NCBI GenBank assembly: GCA_017306245.1
Contig: JAFKIY010000001.1
Coordinates: forward strand, 777,065 to 841,064
From: Micrococcales bacterium
Lineage (GTDB): Bacteria; Actinomycetota; Actinomycetes; Actinomycetales; Microbacteriaceae
Length of the DNA: 64,000 bases
Direction: 5' to 3'
The notes under the pieces were generated by a model that worked only from the letters and a program-made list of their open reading frames with translations, did not search any database and was not told the origin of the DNA. Within the stretch, counting starts at the first letter, position 1; the number at the start of each line of letters is the position of its first letter. This document shows, piece after piece, positions 24,967-34,780 of this stretch. The translations under genes were made by a program, and so were the position numbers.

Positions 24967-25967
24967 CCGACCTGACCGAGCGTCGTCGATGGAGCACCGT
25001 GGTGTTCATCCCACCAGTTCAGGACGCGAGTCGCGTAAAACGTGAGCCACCGTGATGGCTCCCCCGCCGGCACATCCATTTCGAACCAGACGCGGCCAGG
25101 ATGCCTGCGCTCCTGGATCCAGGTGCCGTCGGGTTCCCGCGCAGAACGGATGATGTCGATCGCCTCCGACATCCGGCGGTCCGGCGGGGTGCGATCGTGA
25201 AGGGACGCCGCCCGGAAATAGTCCGCCGCATTCAACACGCTGTACATCGAGCGGAACGGGTAGGCAAACCTCGTCGCCCAGTGTTCGACCGTTTTCCCCG
25301 TGGAAAGCCGCCGGTGGAGATTGCGTGCGAGCAGGAATTCCTCGCCCGCGTGCCGCGCGCTGCGCGACTGCGACGTTCCACCGGTAGCCTCATCAAACGC
25401 GAGCAATCCCTTCAGCGAGTTGAGCGTGGAGTGGTAGGAGGACCTGGTCGACCCGTCCACCCACTCGCAATTCCAGCCGCCGTCCGCCATCTGGTGTTCG
25501 AGAAACCAGTCCACCAGCCCACCGACATCAGCACCGAGCCAGAGGCCGTTCGCGAGGGTGAACGCGTTGATGCAGCAATCGACTTCGCCGCCCCAGTAAG
25601 GAAGGTTGTCGTACTCCCAGCGGCTGTTCGCGGCGAGCTTCTCCGCCGTGCCCGCGAGCGCGGACGCATCCACTCCCCACTCCCGAAGCGCGTTGAGTGA
25701 CCACGTTGTCGCCGTGTACGGCTGGCCGGCTCCGTCCTGCGCTTCGGGCCCCTGGAAGTCGAAGTCCGCGGGAAAGAATGCACCGCCGGCCCACTGCCCA
25801 TCGGCATCCTGATGAGCAAGCAGTTGAGCTCCAAACCCTTCATTGGCGACGCGTCTTCGAGTCTCACCCCACACACTTTCGGGCTCAAGGGCAAGGTCTC
25901 GCTCTACCTGCCACCGGAGGGCGGGGTCGGAGTCCAACATCCAATCGAGGGTGGAGAGTTTTGCCAT
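24963..25967 (-). CDS. Squalene-cyclase/prenyltransferase-fold protein of unknown function
   Basis: A 334-residue protein starting MAKLSTLDWMLDSDPALRW. Repeated QW-like elements (DADGQWAGGAFFP, EHQMADGGWNCEW, EPDGTWIQERRHPGRVWFE) indicate an alpha-toroid fold as in terpene cyclases and prenyltransferases. The catalytic DxDD of squalene-hopene cyclase is not seen, so an enzyme role is unproven. An open frame runs further upstream to 26237, but the ATG at 25967 matches the start of known hypothetical relatives. It is common in actinobacteria as a lone cytoplasmic gene. Confidence 0.75.
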   Translation of the reverse strand: MAKLSTLDWMLDSDPALRWQVERDLALEPESVWGETRRRVANEGFGAQLLAHQDADGQWAGGAFFPADFDFQGPEAQDGAGQPYTATTWSLNALREWGVDASALAGTAEKLAANSRWEYDNLPYWGGEVDCCINAFTLANGLWLGADVGGLVDWFLEHQMADGGWNCEWVDGSTRSSYHSTLNSLKGLLAFDEATGGTSQSRSARHAGEEFLLARNLHRRLSTGKTVEHWATRFAYPFRSMYSVLNAADYFRAASLHDRTPPDRRMSEAIDIIRSAREPDGTWIQERRHPGRVWFEMDVPAGEPSRWLTFYATRVLNWWDEHHGAPSTTLGQVG

Positions 25968-25999
25968 GGCGAGAGGATATATTCCACCGCCGACGTGCG

Positions 26000-26607
26000 C
26001 TACTGACGCGAGCCAGCGGAGCGGGGCCACACACCGGATGTTCCGCGGCGGTGGCTGCCCACCGGATGCGCGTCGACCATGCCGATCGCCTCCATGAGCG
26101 CGTACATAGTGGTCGGACCGACGAACGTGAAACCGTGCTTCTTGAGCGCTTTCGACAGGGCGACCGACTCGGGCGACCGCGTGATGAGCGGTTCGCCCGG
26201 CCTGGGCGCCGGCGTCGAATCGGGAAGGAACGACCACACGAAGTCGACGAGTCCGCCCTCGGCGCGCAGCGCGACAACAGCGTTCGCGTTTGTGATCGTG
26301 GCCAGAATCTTCGCCCGATTTCGAACAATTCCCGTATCGCCGAGGAGGCGTTCGACGTCGGAATCGGTGTACGCGGCGACGGCGTCAGGGTCGAATCCGG
26401 CGAACGCGTCTCGGAATGCCGGGCGCTTGCGCAGAATCGTCGCCCAGGACAGCCCGGACTGGAACGCCTCCAGGCTGATGCGTTCGAAGAGCCCGCGTTC
26501 GTCGCGGATCGGCATCCCCCACTCCGTGTCGTAATAGTCCCGCAGGAGCGGATCAGCGGCCGCCCAGGGGGGTCTGGCCAGGCCATCGTCACCGACCACC
26601 ACGAGGC

Positions 26608-26611
<4 letters not shown>
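26000..26611 (-). CDS. tag: DNA-3-methyladenine glycosylase I (Tag family) lacking usual zinc ligands
   Basis: A 203-residue base-excision repair glycosylase, helix-hairpin-helix superfamily. The family elements DPLLRDYYDTEWGMP, FERISLEAFQSGLSWATILRKRPAFRDAFAGFD, GIVRNRAKI and FVGPTTMYALMEAIGMV are present. Typical Tag proteins carry a zinc snap (Cys near the N-terminus, His in YHDxEWG, and His and Cys in NDHxxxC). Here these are RPPW, YYDTEWG and VDAHPVGSH, so at least three of four ligands are replaced. The GTG start at 26611 overlaps the ogt stop (GTGA), which rules out the longer frame to 26737. It is last in the sigma-ogt-tag operon. Confidence 0.88.
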
Positions 26612-27218
<607 letters not shown>

Positions 27219-27222
<4 letters not shown>

Positions 27223-27704
27223 GATGTTCTCCGATCCAACTCTGGCACATAGAAATTTCTGAGCGCGGCGACCCCGTCTGAGGCCGCCCGGCGCACAGAC
27301 TCGACCGACCCGCCGATGAGTTCTGCCGTTTGTGCGTGCGGCAGACCGCCCAAGTAGTGGTACGCGACGGCGAGTCGTTGGCGCTCCGGCAATGCGGCAA
27401 CCCTCCCCCACAGTTCGCCGCGTCCGGCATCCGGATTTCCGAATGTGCTTGGGCGCTCCGGGATGTCGCCGATCGGAATCGCCGCGCGCGACTTCGTGCG
27501 GAGGATGTCGATCGACTTGCGGTGCGCGATGGTTACGAGCCACGCCGAGACATCCGCGTCGGCGGCCAGACGGGGGTAGGCGGCGAGCGCGGCGAGGAAC
27601 GTCTCGGACCAGGCATCCTCGGCATCCACCGGGCCGACGACGGCACGGCACACCCGGAAAACCCGAGCACCAAACTCTTCGACAATCGACTCGAAAGGTC
27701 TCAT
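27219..27704 (-). CDS. ECF-type RNA polymerase sigma factor
   Basis: A 161-residue sigma-70 family protein with region 2 at about 5-70 (FRVCRAVVGPVDAEDAWSETFLAAL, then WLVTIAHRKSIDILR) and region 4 at about 100-155 (LPERQRLAVAYHYLGGLPHAQTAELIGGSVESVRRAASDG). No anti-sigma factor gene is adjacent. It is the first gene of an operon with ogt and tag, joined by ATGA overlaps, so it probably directs an alkylation- or DNA-damage-linked response. The inducing signal is not visible. Confidence 0.9.
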
Positions 27705-27771
27705 ACCCGGCTAACGTTCTGGCCGGCCGAAACGTGAGGTCGCTGGCGGAATCCCGCGCGACTCAGCACGA

Positions 27772-29274
27772 CTACGCTCCCGCGACGAGGGACCGCGTCG
27801 GGAAAACCTGCGGGTGCGTGGCCGCCATGTGCTCGAGCACGCGCACCACCTGGCTGCTGTAACCGTACTCGTTGTCGTACCACACGTACAGGACGAGGTT
27901 GGTTCCCGTGCTGATCGTCGCCAGGCCGTCGACGATTCCCGCCCGGTGCGAACCGATGAAATCGGAAGACACGACCTCGGGCGAGTCGATGAAATCGATC
28001 TGCTGTTGAAGTGCCGAGTCCAGCGAAAGACCGCGCAGGAACGCGTTGACCTCCGCGGCCGGTGCTTCCCGGTCGAGGTTCAGGTTCAGGATCGCCATCG
28101 ACACGTTCGGGGTGGGCACCCGGATGGCGTTGCCGGTGAGCTTCCCGGCAAGCTCTGGAATCGCCTTCGCCACCGCCTGCGCAGCACCGGTCTCCGTGAT
28201 GACCATGTTCATGGGGGCTGAGCGCCCGCGGCGGTTGCCCTTGTGGAAGTTGTCGGTGAGGTTCTGGTCATTCGTGTAGGAGTGCACCGTCTCCACGTGC
28301 CCGTGGACGATCCCGTACTTATCCTGGATCACCTTCAGCACCGGCACGATCGCGTTCGTCGTGCAGGACGCGGCCGACACGATCTCATCGTCGACGCCGA
28401 CCGTGTCGTGGTTGATCCCGTGCACGATGTTCTTCACATCGCCCTTGCCGGGCGCGGTCAGGAGCACCCGGGAGACACCCTTGCTTTTCAGGTGCTGTCC
28501 GAGCCCTTCGCGGTCCCGCCAGCGACCCGTGTTGTCGACGACGATCGCGTCGTGGATGCCGTATTTCGTGTAGTCGATCGTGGACGGGTCATCCGAGTGG
28601 ATGACGTGGATGAGGGTACCGTTCGCCAGAATCGTGTTGTCGTCGTGGTTGACCGTGATGGTGCCCTCGAACGGGCCGTGGATGGAGTCCCGGCGGAGCA
28701 GGCTCGCGCGCTTCGTGAGGTCGTTCTCGGCGCCCTTACGCACGACGACGGCGCGGAGTCGCAGTCCCTCGCCGTTACCGGCATGGGCGATGAGGATGCG
28801 CGCCAGCAGGCGGCCGATTCGCCCGAACCCGTAAAGGACGACATCCGTTGCCTTCGCAGCGGGCATGTCCTGCGATACGACGGGGGCGAGTTCGTCGCGG
28901 AGGAAATCGGAAAGTTCTCGCCCGTCTGCGCGGGACCGCGCGAGCAGTTTTGCGAGGTCGATCGATGCTGAGGCCGGCCGCAGTTCGGCAATCGCCTGAA
29001 GCAGCGGGAACGTCTCGTCGATCGGCAGCTCGACCTCGTTCACCTTGCGGGCGAACCGGTGCGCCTTGAGGATTTCGACGGGCGACTGGTTGATCAGCCG
29101 ACGGCCGTAAATGGAGGTGACAACGCCGTGTTCGCGATAGAGCATCCCGATGAGCGGGATCATGGCTTCAGCGAGTGCCTGACGTTCGTTCCAGCGGTCG
29201 TGTTCCGCCGATCCGTTGCCGGCAAACGGCGTCACTGTTGCTGGGGTCTGATTGTGCTCGCTGGTTCGGTCCAC
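27772..29274 (-). CDS. gap: Glyceraldehyde-3-phosphate dehydrogenase, long form (GapB/GapX type)
   Basis: A 500-residue enzyme interconverting glyceraldehyde 3-phosphate and 1,3-bisphosphoglycerate. The classical enzyme is about 335 residues. Here about 130 extra N-terminal residues precede the NAD(P) fold at VVLYGFGRIGRLLAR. The active-site SAASCTTNAIVPVL and the C-terminal WYDNEYGYSSQVVR are intact. The long type in corynebacteria (GapB) works mainly in the gluconeogenic direction with NADP. The start is GTG at 29274. Confidence 0.92.
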   Translation of the reverse strand: MDRTSEHNQTPATVTPFAGNGSAEHDRWNERQALAEAMIPLIGMLYREHGVVTSIYGRRLINQSPVEILKAHRFARKVNEVELPIDETFPLLQAIAELRPASASIDLAKLLARSRADGRELSDFLRDELAPVVSQDMPAAKATDVVLYGFGRIGRLLARILIAHAGNGEGLRLRAVVVRKGAENDLTKRASLLRRDSIHGPFEGTITVNHDDNTILANGTLIHVIHSDDPSTIDYTKYGIHDAIVVDNTGRWRDREGLGQHLKSKGVSRVLLTAPGKGDVKNIVHGINHDTVGVDDEIVSAASCTTNAIVPVLKVIQDKYGIVHGHVETVHSYTNDQNLTDNFHKGNRRGRSAPMNMVITETGAAQAVAKAIPELAGKLTGNAIRVPTPNVSMAILNLNLDREAPAAEVNAFLRGLSLDSALQQQIDFIDSPEVVSSDFIGSHRAGIVDGLATISTGTNLVLYVWYDNEYGYSSQVVRVLEHMAATHPQVFPTRSLVAGA

Positions 29275-29308
29275 ACCCTGATCCTATCGACCACGGGCGA
29301 TCATCGGC

Positions 29309-30235
29309 TCAGACGAATCGGATGTCGTTCTGCAGCCGCGTGCGCACGTCGAAGACATCCTCGATGCTGAGCCGCTGCCCGCCGGTGAGGCCGTCGCGCA
29401 GCACCCTGGGAAGTGCGGAAAGCTGGACGATCGCCGCCTCGCCGGGCTTTCCGACATGGGTGATCGGCTCCTCGATCGCGTCGTCGGGCACGACGATGAG
29501 CCTTGAGGTGAACCGCACGCGAACGCTGCGGCCGAGCGCTTTCGCCGTGCGGGCGAGCGCGCGCACCGGTTGTTCGCCTGGCTGGATGCCGTCCCCCCGG
29601 AGCTCCCCCCGGACGAGCCGCACCTCGCTCCCCCAGTCCTCCGACATGACCGCGAACAGGCCGGCCGGGCCGAGAATCACGTGATCGAGCTTGCCGCGAT
29701 CCGTGGCCACGTTGCTCCAGATCGTGTATCCGATGCCCAGGCTCGACACCGCGCGCGCGGTCGCTTCCTCGGCGAGGGCGTCCGCAAGAAGGTGACGGAT
29801 CTCCCGCGGCGCCGAGCGAACGAGCGCCGGGTCGTACGGGTCGTCGATGTCGGCTCCCCTGTCGGCCCATTCCCGCATGAGCACGAGAAACCGCTCGCGA
29901 GCCACGCCACCCGGGTGTCCGTACGCACGCGCCTTGACGGTGGATCCGGTGTCTGCCCGGCGTGCGCCCTTTGGCTTTGCCGGTGACGCGGGCGAAGCAA
30001 AAGGGGTGCTGCTTCCGGTAGCGGTGCGACCGGCATCCCATTGGCGGCGGGCCTCGATATCCCCAATGCGCGCCCACGCCTGCTGTACGGCGTTGAATCG
30101 CGCCGGATTCCCTCCCGTGTCCGGATGGGTCTGGCGCAGCAGCCGACGGTAGGCCCGCCTCAGCTCCGTCGGGCTGGCATCAGGGGAAACGCCGAGGACC
30201 TCGTAGGGGGTCGACGCGGCGGGACTTTCCGGCAT
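29309..30235 (-). CDS. J-domain protein fused to a NERD-like domain
   Basis: A 308-residue protein. The N-terminus is a DnaJ J-domain: TPYEVLGVSPDASPTELRRAYRRLLRQTHPDTGG, with the HPD tripeptide at about 42-44. After a low-complexity linker (about 70-100) a C-terminal region, about 160-305, contains GYTIWSNVATDRGKLDHVILGPAGLFAV. This resembles the NERD (nuclease-related) domain, with the Asp in DHVILGPAG and a following strand. It lacks zinc fingers and the glycine-rich region of true DnaJ. Its role is unknown; it may recruit DnaK to a nucleic-acid substrate. Confidence 0.75.
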   Translation of the reverse strand: MPESPAASTPYEVLGVSPDASPTELRRAYRRLLRQTHPDTGGNPARFNAVQQAWARIGDIEARRQWDAGRTATGSSTPFASPASPAKPKGARRADTGSTVKARAYGHPGGVARERFLVLMREWADRGADIDDPYDPALVRSAPREIRHLLADALAEEATARAVSSLGIGYTIWSNVATDRGKLDHVILGPAGLFAVMSEDWGSEVRLVRGELRGDGIQPGEQPVRALARTAKALGRSVRVRFTSRLIVVPDDAIEEPITHVGKPGEAAIVQLSALPRVLRDGLTGGQRLSIEDVFDVRTRLQNDIRFV

Positions 30236-30286
30236 CAGTCAAGAATCGCACGCCGGTCTCGGACCGGCAAAATCTGCGCGGCTAGT

Positions 30287-30964
30287 TCAGTGTGCCCTGT
30301 TGTGGCGCACGACCACGAGCGGTTGGGGCTCTGCGGCGCCGTCCCAGGTTCCGGTCAGCGTTTCGGCCGCGCGGTACGGTTCGGCGGACGGGCCCGAAAT
30401 GCTGATCGCGCCGCCGCCCACGACGCGCCGCACCCCCACCTGCATTGCGCTCGTGTCGACGACGGTCACTGCGCCATCCTGATGCACTGCGAGGTCGCTG
30501 AGCGCCGGCAGGATGACGGAATCGCGTGCCGTGCCTGTTCCCGTGACGAGCGCGGTGGGCGTGCGCTCGACTCGCTTGCCGTCGATGTCGATGAACAGCT
30601 TGGCCCGGTGCCCGCCATTGAGCGCGGCAGCGGCCACCGTCTGAAGGTAGACGGGATCGCCGACGCCGTCATACACCCACCGCGCACCCAGAACCGAGTG
30701 CTCCATGGTGCCGATGAGAAACGCATCGGCGCCGAGCAAAGGCGATCCGCGATAGGTCAGCGGTATTTGGAGTGTCGGGCCATCCCCGGCGCGGATCAGA
30801 AGTGTCTCCACGCCGACCTCACCCTCGGGGTCGTCGAATCGGAACGCGGCGACCGTGCTGAGCGCCGCATCCGGCGCGCCGTCAAACCAGGGCCGTGTGT
30901 GAACCCAGCCGTCGAGAAGCTCGAGCTTGGATGGTCGGAGTTCCGCCTGGTGGAGAAGTGCCAT
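30287..30964 (-). CDS. Maltokinase N-terminal cap-like protein
   Basis: A 225-residue protein resembling the N-terminal cap domain of actinobacterial maltokinases and the CG0192-like proteins: MALLHQAELRPSKLELLDGWVHTRPWF, then PLTYRGSPLLGADAFLIGTMEHSVLGARWVYDG. No kinase domain follows and no trehalose or maltose gene is adjacent. The stop of DUF4287 lies 10 bases upstream on the same strand, so the two may be one unit. Function unknown. Confidence 0.75.
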   Translation of the reverse strand: MALLHQAELRPSKLELLDGWVHTRPWFDGAPDAALSTVAAFRFDDPEGEVGVETLLIRAGDGPTLQIPLTYRGSPLLGADAFLIGTMEHSVLGARWVYDGVGDPVYLQTVAAAALNGGHRAKLFIDIDGKRVERTPTALVTGTGTARDSVILPALSDLAVHQDGAVTVVDTSAMQVGVRRVVGGGAISISGPSAEPYRAAETLTGTWDGAAEPQPLVVVRHNRAH

Positions 30965-30973
30965 GCATTCAGC

Positions 30974-31285
30974 CTACTGATCCCGCGGATTCCGGGCCGA
31001 GGGGTTGCTTGCCTGCCCGTCCAGCCACAGCGTGTCGGACTCGTCCCGATGCGTGCCGGTGGAGCCCACGTGTTTCGAGTCAATGCCGGGCCCATTCCTG
31101 ATGACGTGCACAAGCGCCATTCCGTGCCCGCGCCCCAGGTCGTAGTCCGACTTGAGCCAGTCGAGAATGACACCCGCCTTCGCGCTCGGGTCATCGAATC
31201 CCTTCTTCTTTGCGATATCGACAAGTTGGCGAGGGGTGAGGCCGGTTTTGTCCTCGATCGAATCGAGATATGCCTGAAATGACAT
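30974..31285 (-). CDS. DUF4287 domain protein
   Basis: A 103-residue soluble protein. Residues 1-60 match DUF4287 (SFQAYLDSIEDKTGLTPRQLVDIAKKKGF, then AGVILDWLKSDYDLGRGHGMAL). The C-terminal 40 residues are polar and probably disordered. This domain is found in small actinobacterial and proteobacterial proteins of unknown role, sometimes next to glyoxalase-like or AHSA1 proteins. It starts with ATG at 31285 and is probably co-transcribed with the cap-like gene. Confidence 0.8.
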   Translation of the reverse strand: MSFQAYLDSIEDKTGLTPRQLVDIAKKKGFDDPSAKAGVILDWLKSDYDLGRGHGMALVHVIRNGPGIDSKHVGSTGTHRDESDTLWLDGQASNPSARNPRDQ

Positions 31286-31409
31286 GTTTTGAGTGCTCCC
31301 CTCGTTCTTGTGCGGTTCCTCTGGGCGCTGCCCACGCCACGCACGATCCTGATTGGTTCGAACTCGGTGTTACGGTGATGGGTCATGCCCTGACTGAAAG
31401 TAGATCACG

Positions 31410-31955
31410 ATGTCCCGATCACAGGCCACCATTGCCGCCGCATTTCTCACCTGCATTCTCGCGCTCACCGGGTGTGCGCCCGAGAGTTCTCCCGGAGTGG
31501 ATGGGCCGCCGAATCCGTCGGCACCGTCGTCCGCGCCCGAGGGCCCGACAGAACCCGCGAACGAACCGGTGACGCAGGAAGAAACCTGCGATTGGAATAC
31601 CGCACGGCTGGATTCCGGCAGTGCGGACGCTCCGGCCGCTGCGGGCAGCGATCTGGCGACGGTCCTCATCGGATCCTGGCAGCACACCCACATCGATTCC
31701 GGTGCCGGATACGAGGCCGTGAAGCCGACGACGGACATCCGGTACGTTTTCCCTTCCACGTCCAGATTGCTCTACTGCCAGGACGTGAAGGGGGCCACAG
31801 CGCAGGCGGAGAACGCCGTCAACATCGAGCTTGCCGGTACGGAACTGGTGTTGCCCTCCCCCGCGACCGGGTATTCCGTCACCGCGTGGGACGCCGACAC
31901 GATGGTGTGGACGAATCACCGCGACGGATCGCTGTACCTTCTGAAACGCAGGTAG
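31410..31955 (+). CDS. Secreted lipoprotein of unknown function
   Basis: A 181-residue protein with an N-terminal signal peptide and lipobox LTGC (Cys22), so it is probably lipid-anchored on the outer face of the membrane. A Pro/Ser/Glu-rich spacer (about 23-58) follows, then a compact domain with two further Cys (at about 59 and 123) that may form a disulfide. Ends in LYLLKRR. It converges on msrA with 4 bases between. No family is recognised. Confidence 0.75.
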   Translation: MSRSQATIAAAFLTCILALTGCAPESSPGVDGPPNPSAPSSAPEGPTEPANEPVTQEETCDWNTARLDSGSADAPAAAGSDLATVLIGSWQHTHIDSGAGYEAVKPTTDIRYVFPSTSRLLYCQDVKGATAQAENAVNIELAGTELVLPSPATGYSVTAWDADTMVWTNHRDGSLYLLKRR

Positions 31956-31959
31956 CCGC

Positions 31960-32481
31960 TCAGCTGGCGGGCTGGCTTTCGCGGTGCGGGAGCTTCCAGT
32001 TCGGGCGGACGTAGTGGCAGGTGTACCCGCTCGGGTATTTCTGCAGGTAGTCCTGGTGCTCCTCCTCGGCCTCCCAGAACGGTCCGGCCGCCGTCACTTC
32101 GGTGACGACCTTCCCCGGCCACAGGCCGGAGGCATCCACGTCCGCGATCGTCTCCAGCGCGACGCGCTTCTGTTCGTCGTTCGTGTAGAAGATCGCCGAG
32201 CGGTAGCTGGGGCCGATGTCGTTGCCCTGCCGGTCCTTCGTGGTCGGGTCGTGGATCTGGAAGAAGAACTCCAGAATGTCCCTGAACGAGATCACCGACG
32301 GGTCGAACACGACCTCCACCGACTCGGCGTGGTTGCCGTGGTTGCGGTAGGTGGCGTTGGGAACTTCGCCGCCCGAGTATCCGACCCGGGTGGAAATTAT
32401 GCCCGGGCGGGCCCTCAGCAGTTCCTGTGCGCCCCAGAAGCAGCCGCTGGCCAGGATTGCGGTTTCGGTTGATTGCGTCAT
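31960..32481 (-). CDS. msrA: Peptide-methionine (S)-S-oxide reductase MsrA
   Basis: A 173-residue repair enzyme that reduces methionine-S-sulfoxide in proteins. The catalytic GCFWG is at 13-17 (Cys14). [29 protein letters not shown] and the C-terminal YVRPNWKLP are typical. It follows the hemerythrin gene by 12 bases on the same strand, so a shared oxidative-stress role is plausible. Confidence 0.95.
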   Translation of the reverse strand: MTQSTETAILASGCFWGAQELLRARPGIISTRVGYSGGEVPNATYRNHGNHAESVEVVFDPSVISFRDILEFFFQIHDPTTKDRQGNDIGPSYRSAIFYTNDEQKRVALETIADVDASGLWPGKVVTEVTAAGPFWEAEEEHQDYLQKYPSGYTCHYVRPNWKLPHRESQPAS

Positions 32482-32493
32482 GATGGTGCAATT

Positions 32494-33189
32494 CTACTTC
32501 CCGACGAGTGCCGCCCGCCGGGCTTCGTACTTCGGTTTGCCCACCCAGCGCCACAGGAGGCGGGCGGGCGCGGGCATGTTCTTGTGCAGCCACTCGGTGC
32601 CGCCGTCGGGTTGTGCGGCGAGAATCGCGCCGAGGCCATACCAGGACTGGCCTTTCGGCGTCGAGGCGCGGCCATGTTTCGCGAACCATTCCACCTCGGA
32701 CTCGGTGAGGGTGGTCTCCATGACCGGCACGATGGTGGTCTCTTCGTCGCCGAGGTGCACGTCGAGCGCGGCGTTCACGCCGTCCAGCGCGTCAAGAACC
32801 GCAACGGCATCCGTGGCCGACGCGGTTGTGCGCCACTGTTCCAGGGCCGGATCCAGCGCGTTGAGGTGCACGAGCATCTGGGCGTGCTGTTCTTTCATGC
32901 GCCCGACGTGGATGGCGCACGACGGCGCCCGTTCAGTGATGGCGTCCCACAGTTTCAGGTCCTCGCCTTCGTGGTGGGCGTGCAGGGAGATTGACAGGAG
33001 GGCGATATTGTCCGCGACGACCTGGGCATGGGCAAGATCGCCGTCTCGCACGCCCTTGACGAGCGCTGGACCCTCCGCGAATCCGGCCCGGTACATCCTG
33101 TGGATCTCCACCATTCCGCTCGCATCGCAGGTCTTGTCGCCGCGCGGTTCAGGCGAGCTGCCGCTGGCGGGAAGCGCTGTCGCTGGCAT
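32494..33189 (-). CDS. Hemerythrin-like HHE domain protein
   Basis: A 231-residue cytoplasmic protein with a four-helix hemerythrin-type region at about 25-165. Iron-ligand candidates are seen in EIHRMYR, LHAHHEGEDLKLW, HVGRMKEQHAQML and VHLGDEETTIVP. The C-terminal 60 residues (WLHKNMPAPARLLWRWVGKPKYEARRAAL) are basic and seen in actinobacterial relatives. A longer open frame to 33696 is a shadow; ATG at 33189 fits, with GAGGTACCGAA upstream. Role in oxygen or NO sensing is inferred. Confidence 0.85.
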   Translation of the reverse strand: MPATALPASGSSPEPRGDKTCDASGMVEIHRMYRAGFAEGPALVKGVRDGDLAHAQVVADNIALLSISLHAHHEGEDLKLWDAITERAPSCAIHVGRMKEQHAQMLVHLNALDPALEQWRTTASATDAVAVLDALDGVNAALDVHLGDEETTIVPVMETTLTESEVEWFAKHGRASTPKGQSWYGLGAILAAQPDGGTEWLHKNMPAPARLLWRWVGKPKYEARRAALVGK

Positions 33190-33236
33190 TTCGGTACCTC
33201 GGTTCACCTCGGGTTTTTGTGGGTAAATAGTGCGCC

Positions 33237-34064
33237 TCAGTACAGGAAAATTGCAAGCCAATCCCGGTTGTGGGCGTGAACGAGGGCGAGGAAAAGCACG
33301 AGGTCGAACAGCAAGTGCACGCTCACGACGTAGCTGAACGACTTCGTCAGGGTGAACGTGTAGCCCTGCAGGAGCGCGAACGGGAATGTGAGGAACGGCC
33401 CCCACCCGGTGTAGCCGATCTCCCACAGGAACGAGGTGAAAATCACCGCCTGAAGGATGTTCGCAAGCCAGTTCGGGAAGTGCTGTCGCAGGAGCGTGTA
33501 GGTGGTGCAGATGAAGAACAGTTCGTCCCAGATGCCCACCGAGTTCACCCCGATGAACAACCGCCAGAACACGCTCGGGTCTCCCGACGCATCCGGCCAG
33601 TTGAGGTAGGCGCCGGAACCGATCAGGTACACCGGCAGGATGAAGTAGCCGAGAATGACCACGCCGGGCAGATACAGCTTCGCCGGCAGCGACCACTTCC
33701 TGCCGGTGAGCATGGGAAAGCGGATGATGCGCTCCCGATACACGAATCGCCCGACGACCCAGGGAACGATCACCGCGAGGGCGAGCGCCGTCCCCATCGC
33801 GGCCATGTGGCCGAGGCTGAGGTCCGCGTTGAGCGGAACGAGGCTGATGATGACCAACCCAGCGACGATCAACGCGAGATGGCGCAGCAAGTCGCGATCG
33901 ACGAATGCCGCCACGACGAGGCTCGCCGCGAGCGTCGCGTATCCGGCAAGGTTGTACTGGAATCCAAAGAGGAGCACGCCGGATGCTGACACGAGCGCAG
34001 CGGAAACCAGCTTCCCCGGGTGCACGCTGCGCGTTGACCGGTCGATGGCGGCGTCGATCGTCAT
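33237..34064 (-). CDS. CPBP-family-like membrane protein
   Basis: A 275-residue protein with about 7-8 membrane segments. The region WDELFFICTTYTLLRQHFP, then FTSFLWEIGYTGWGPFLTFPFALLQGYTF and HLLFDLVLF, follows the order of CPBP (Abi/type II CAAX) intramembrane proteases. The canonical EExxxR motif is changed to DELFFI, and only part of the metal-binding set is seen, so activity is doubtful. A lone gene between methyltransferase and hemerythrin genes. Confidence 0.7.
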   Translation of the reverse strand: MTIDAAIDRSTRSVHPGKLVSAALVSASGVLLFGFQYNLAGYATLAASLVVAAFVDRDLLRHLALIVAGLVIISLVPLNADLSLGHMAAMGTALALAVIVPWVVGRFVYRERIIRFPMLTGRKWSLPAKLYLPGVVILGYFILPVYLIGSGAYLNWPDASGDPSVFWRLFIGVNSVGIWDELFFICTTYTLLRQHFPNWLANILQAVIFTSFLWEIGYTGWGPFLTFPFALLQGYTFTLTKSFSYVVSVHLLFDLVLFLALVHAHNRDWLAIFLY

Positions 34065-34076
34065 CGATAAAGCATG

Positions 34077-34727
34077 TCAGATCGACGTGGCGCGGGAGGC
34101 TCTCACCACCACGTCGTGGTGGAACTCACTGTCCGGCGCTGGAACCGGGTTCCGCCTGCGGGATTCCGCAACTTCGACGTGCAGCTCCTCGGGCGCTATC
34201 GCCGCGAGCACGTCCTCGACGCTGAACATCAGGTCGGCCAGGTGCCCTTGGTGAGGGGAATCCCGGCCGACATCCGAGGCGTCGTGGCCGACGATGAGCA
34301 GCGTGCCGCCGGGCGCAACCGCGGCCGCAAGGGAACGAAAGAGCGTGGTCCGCGCCGGCTCCGGCAGGTGCATGAACTGGGCTGAGACAAGGTCAAAGGC
34401 CCGCGGTGACGGCGACCACTCTGTGACGTCGCGCTGCCGCCAGTCGATGCGATCTGCCGCGACCGGGTCGAGGGATTCTGCGCGGGCCTTCGCCTTGGTG
34501 AGCGCGCTCGTCGCGATGTCGACCCCGGTGACCTGCCATCCGTGCTGCGCGAGCCAAATCGCATCCGCGCCCTCGCCGCTGCCGACATCAAGGGCACGCC
34601 CAGGAGGCAGCGGTGTGACGTCGGTGACGAGAACCGGGTTGGGGTTTCCGCTCCAGGCGAGCCCGGACGCGGAGTAGCGTTCTTCCCAATAGTCACGATC
34701 GAAACCATGCTCGTCGTGAACCACCAC
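34077..34727 (-). CDS. SAM-dependent methyltransferase, class I
   Basis: A 216-residue methyltransferase. Motif I is ALDVGSGEGADAIWLA at about 45-60, motif II is VTGVDIATSALTKAKARA, and motif IV is FDLVSAQFMHLP. The opening DRDYWEERYSASGLAWSGNPNPVLV resembles thiopurine/tellurite (TehB-like) methyltransferases. The substrate is unknown. The start is GTG at 34727, with AGGTGCGGTGGTG upstream. Confidence 0.88.
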   Translation of the reverse strand: MVVHDEHGFDRDYWEERYSASGLAWSGNPNPVLVTDVTPLPPGRALDVGSGEGADAIWLAQHGWQVTGVDIATSALTKAKARAESLDPVAADRIDWRQRDVTEWSPSPRAFDLVSAQFMHLPEPARTTLFRSLAAAVAPGGTLLIVGHDASDVGRDSPHQGHLADLMFSVEDVLAAIAPEELHVEVAESRRRNPVPAPDSEFHHDVVVRASRATSI

Positions 34728-34780
34728 CGCACCTCCTGAACCGCTCGCGAACGTCGGCGAACCTGGTACCTCGAACGCTA

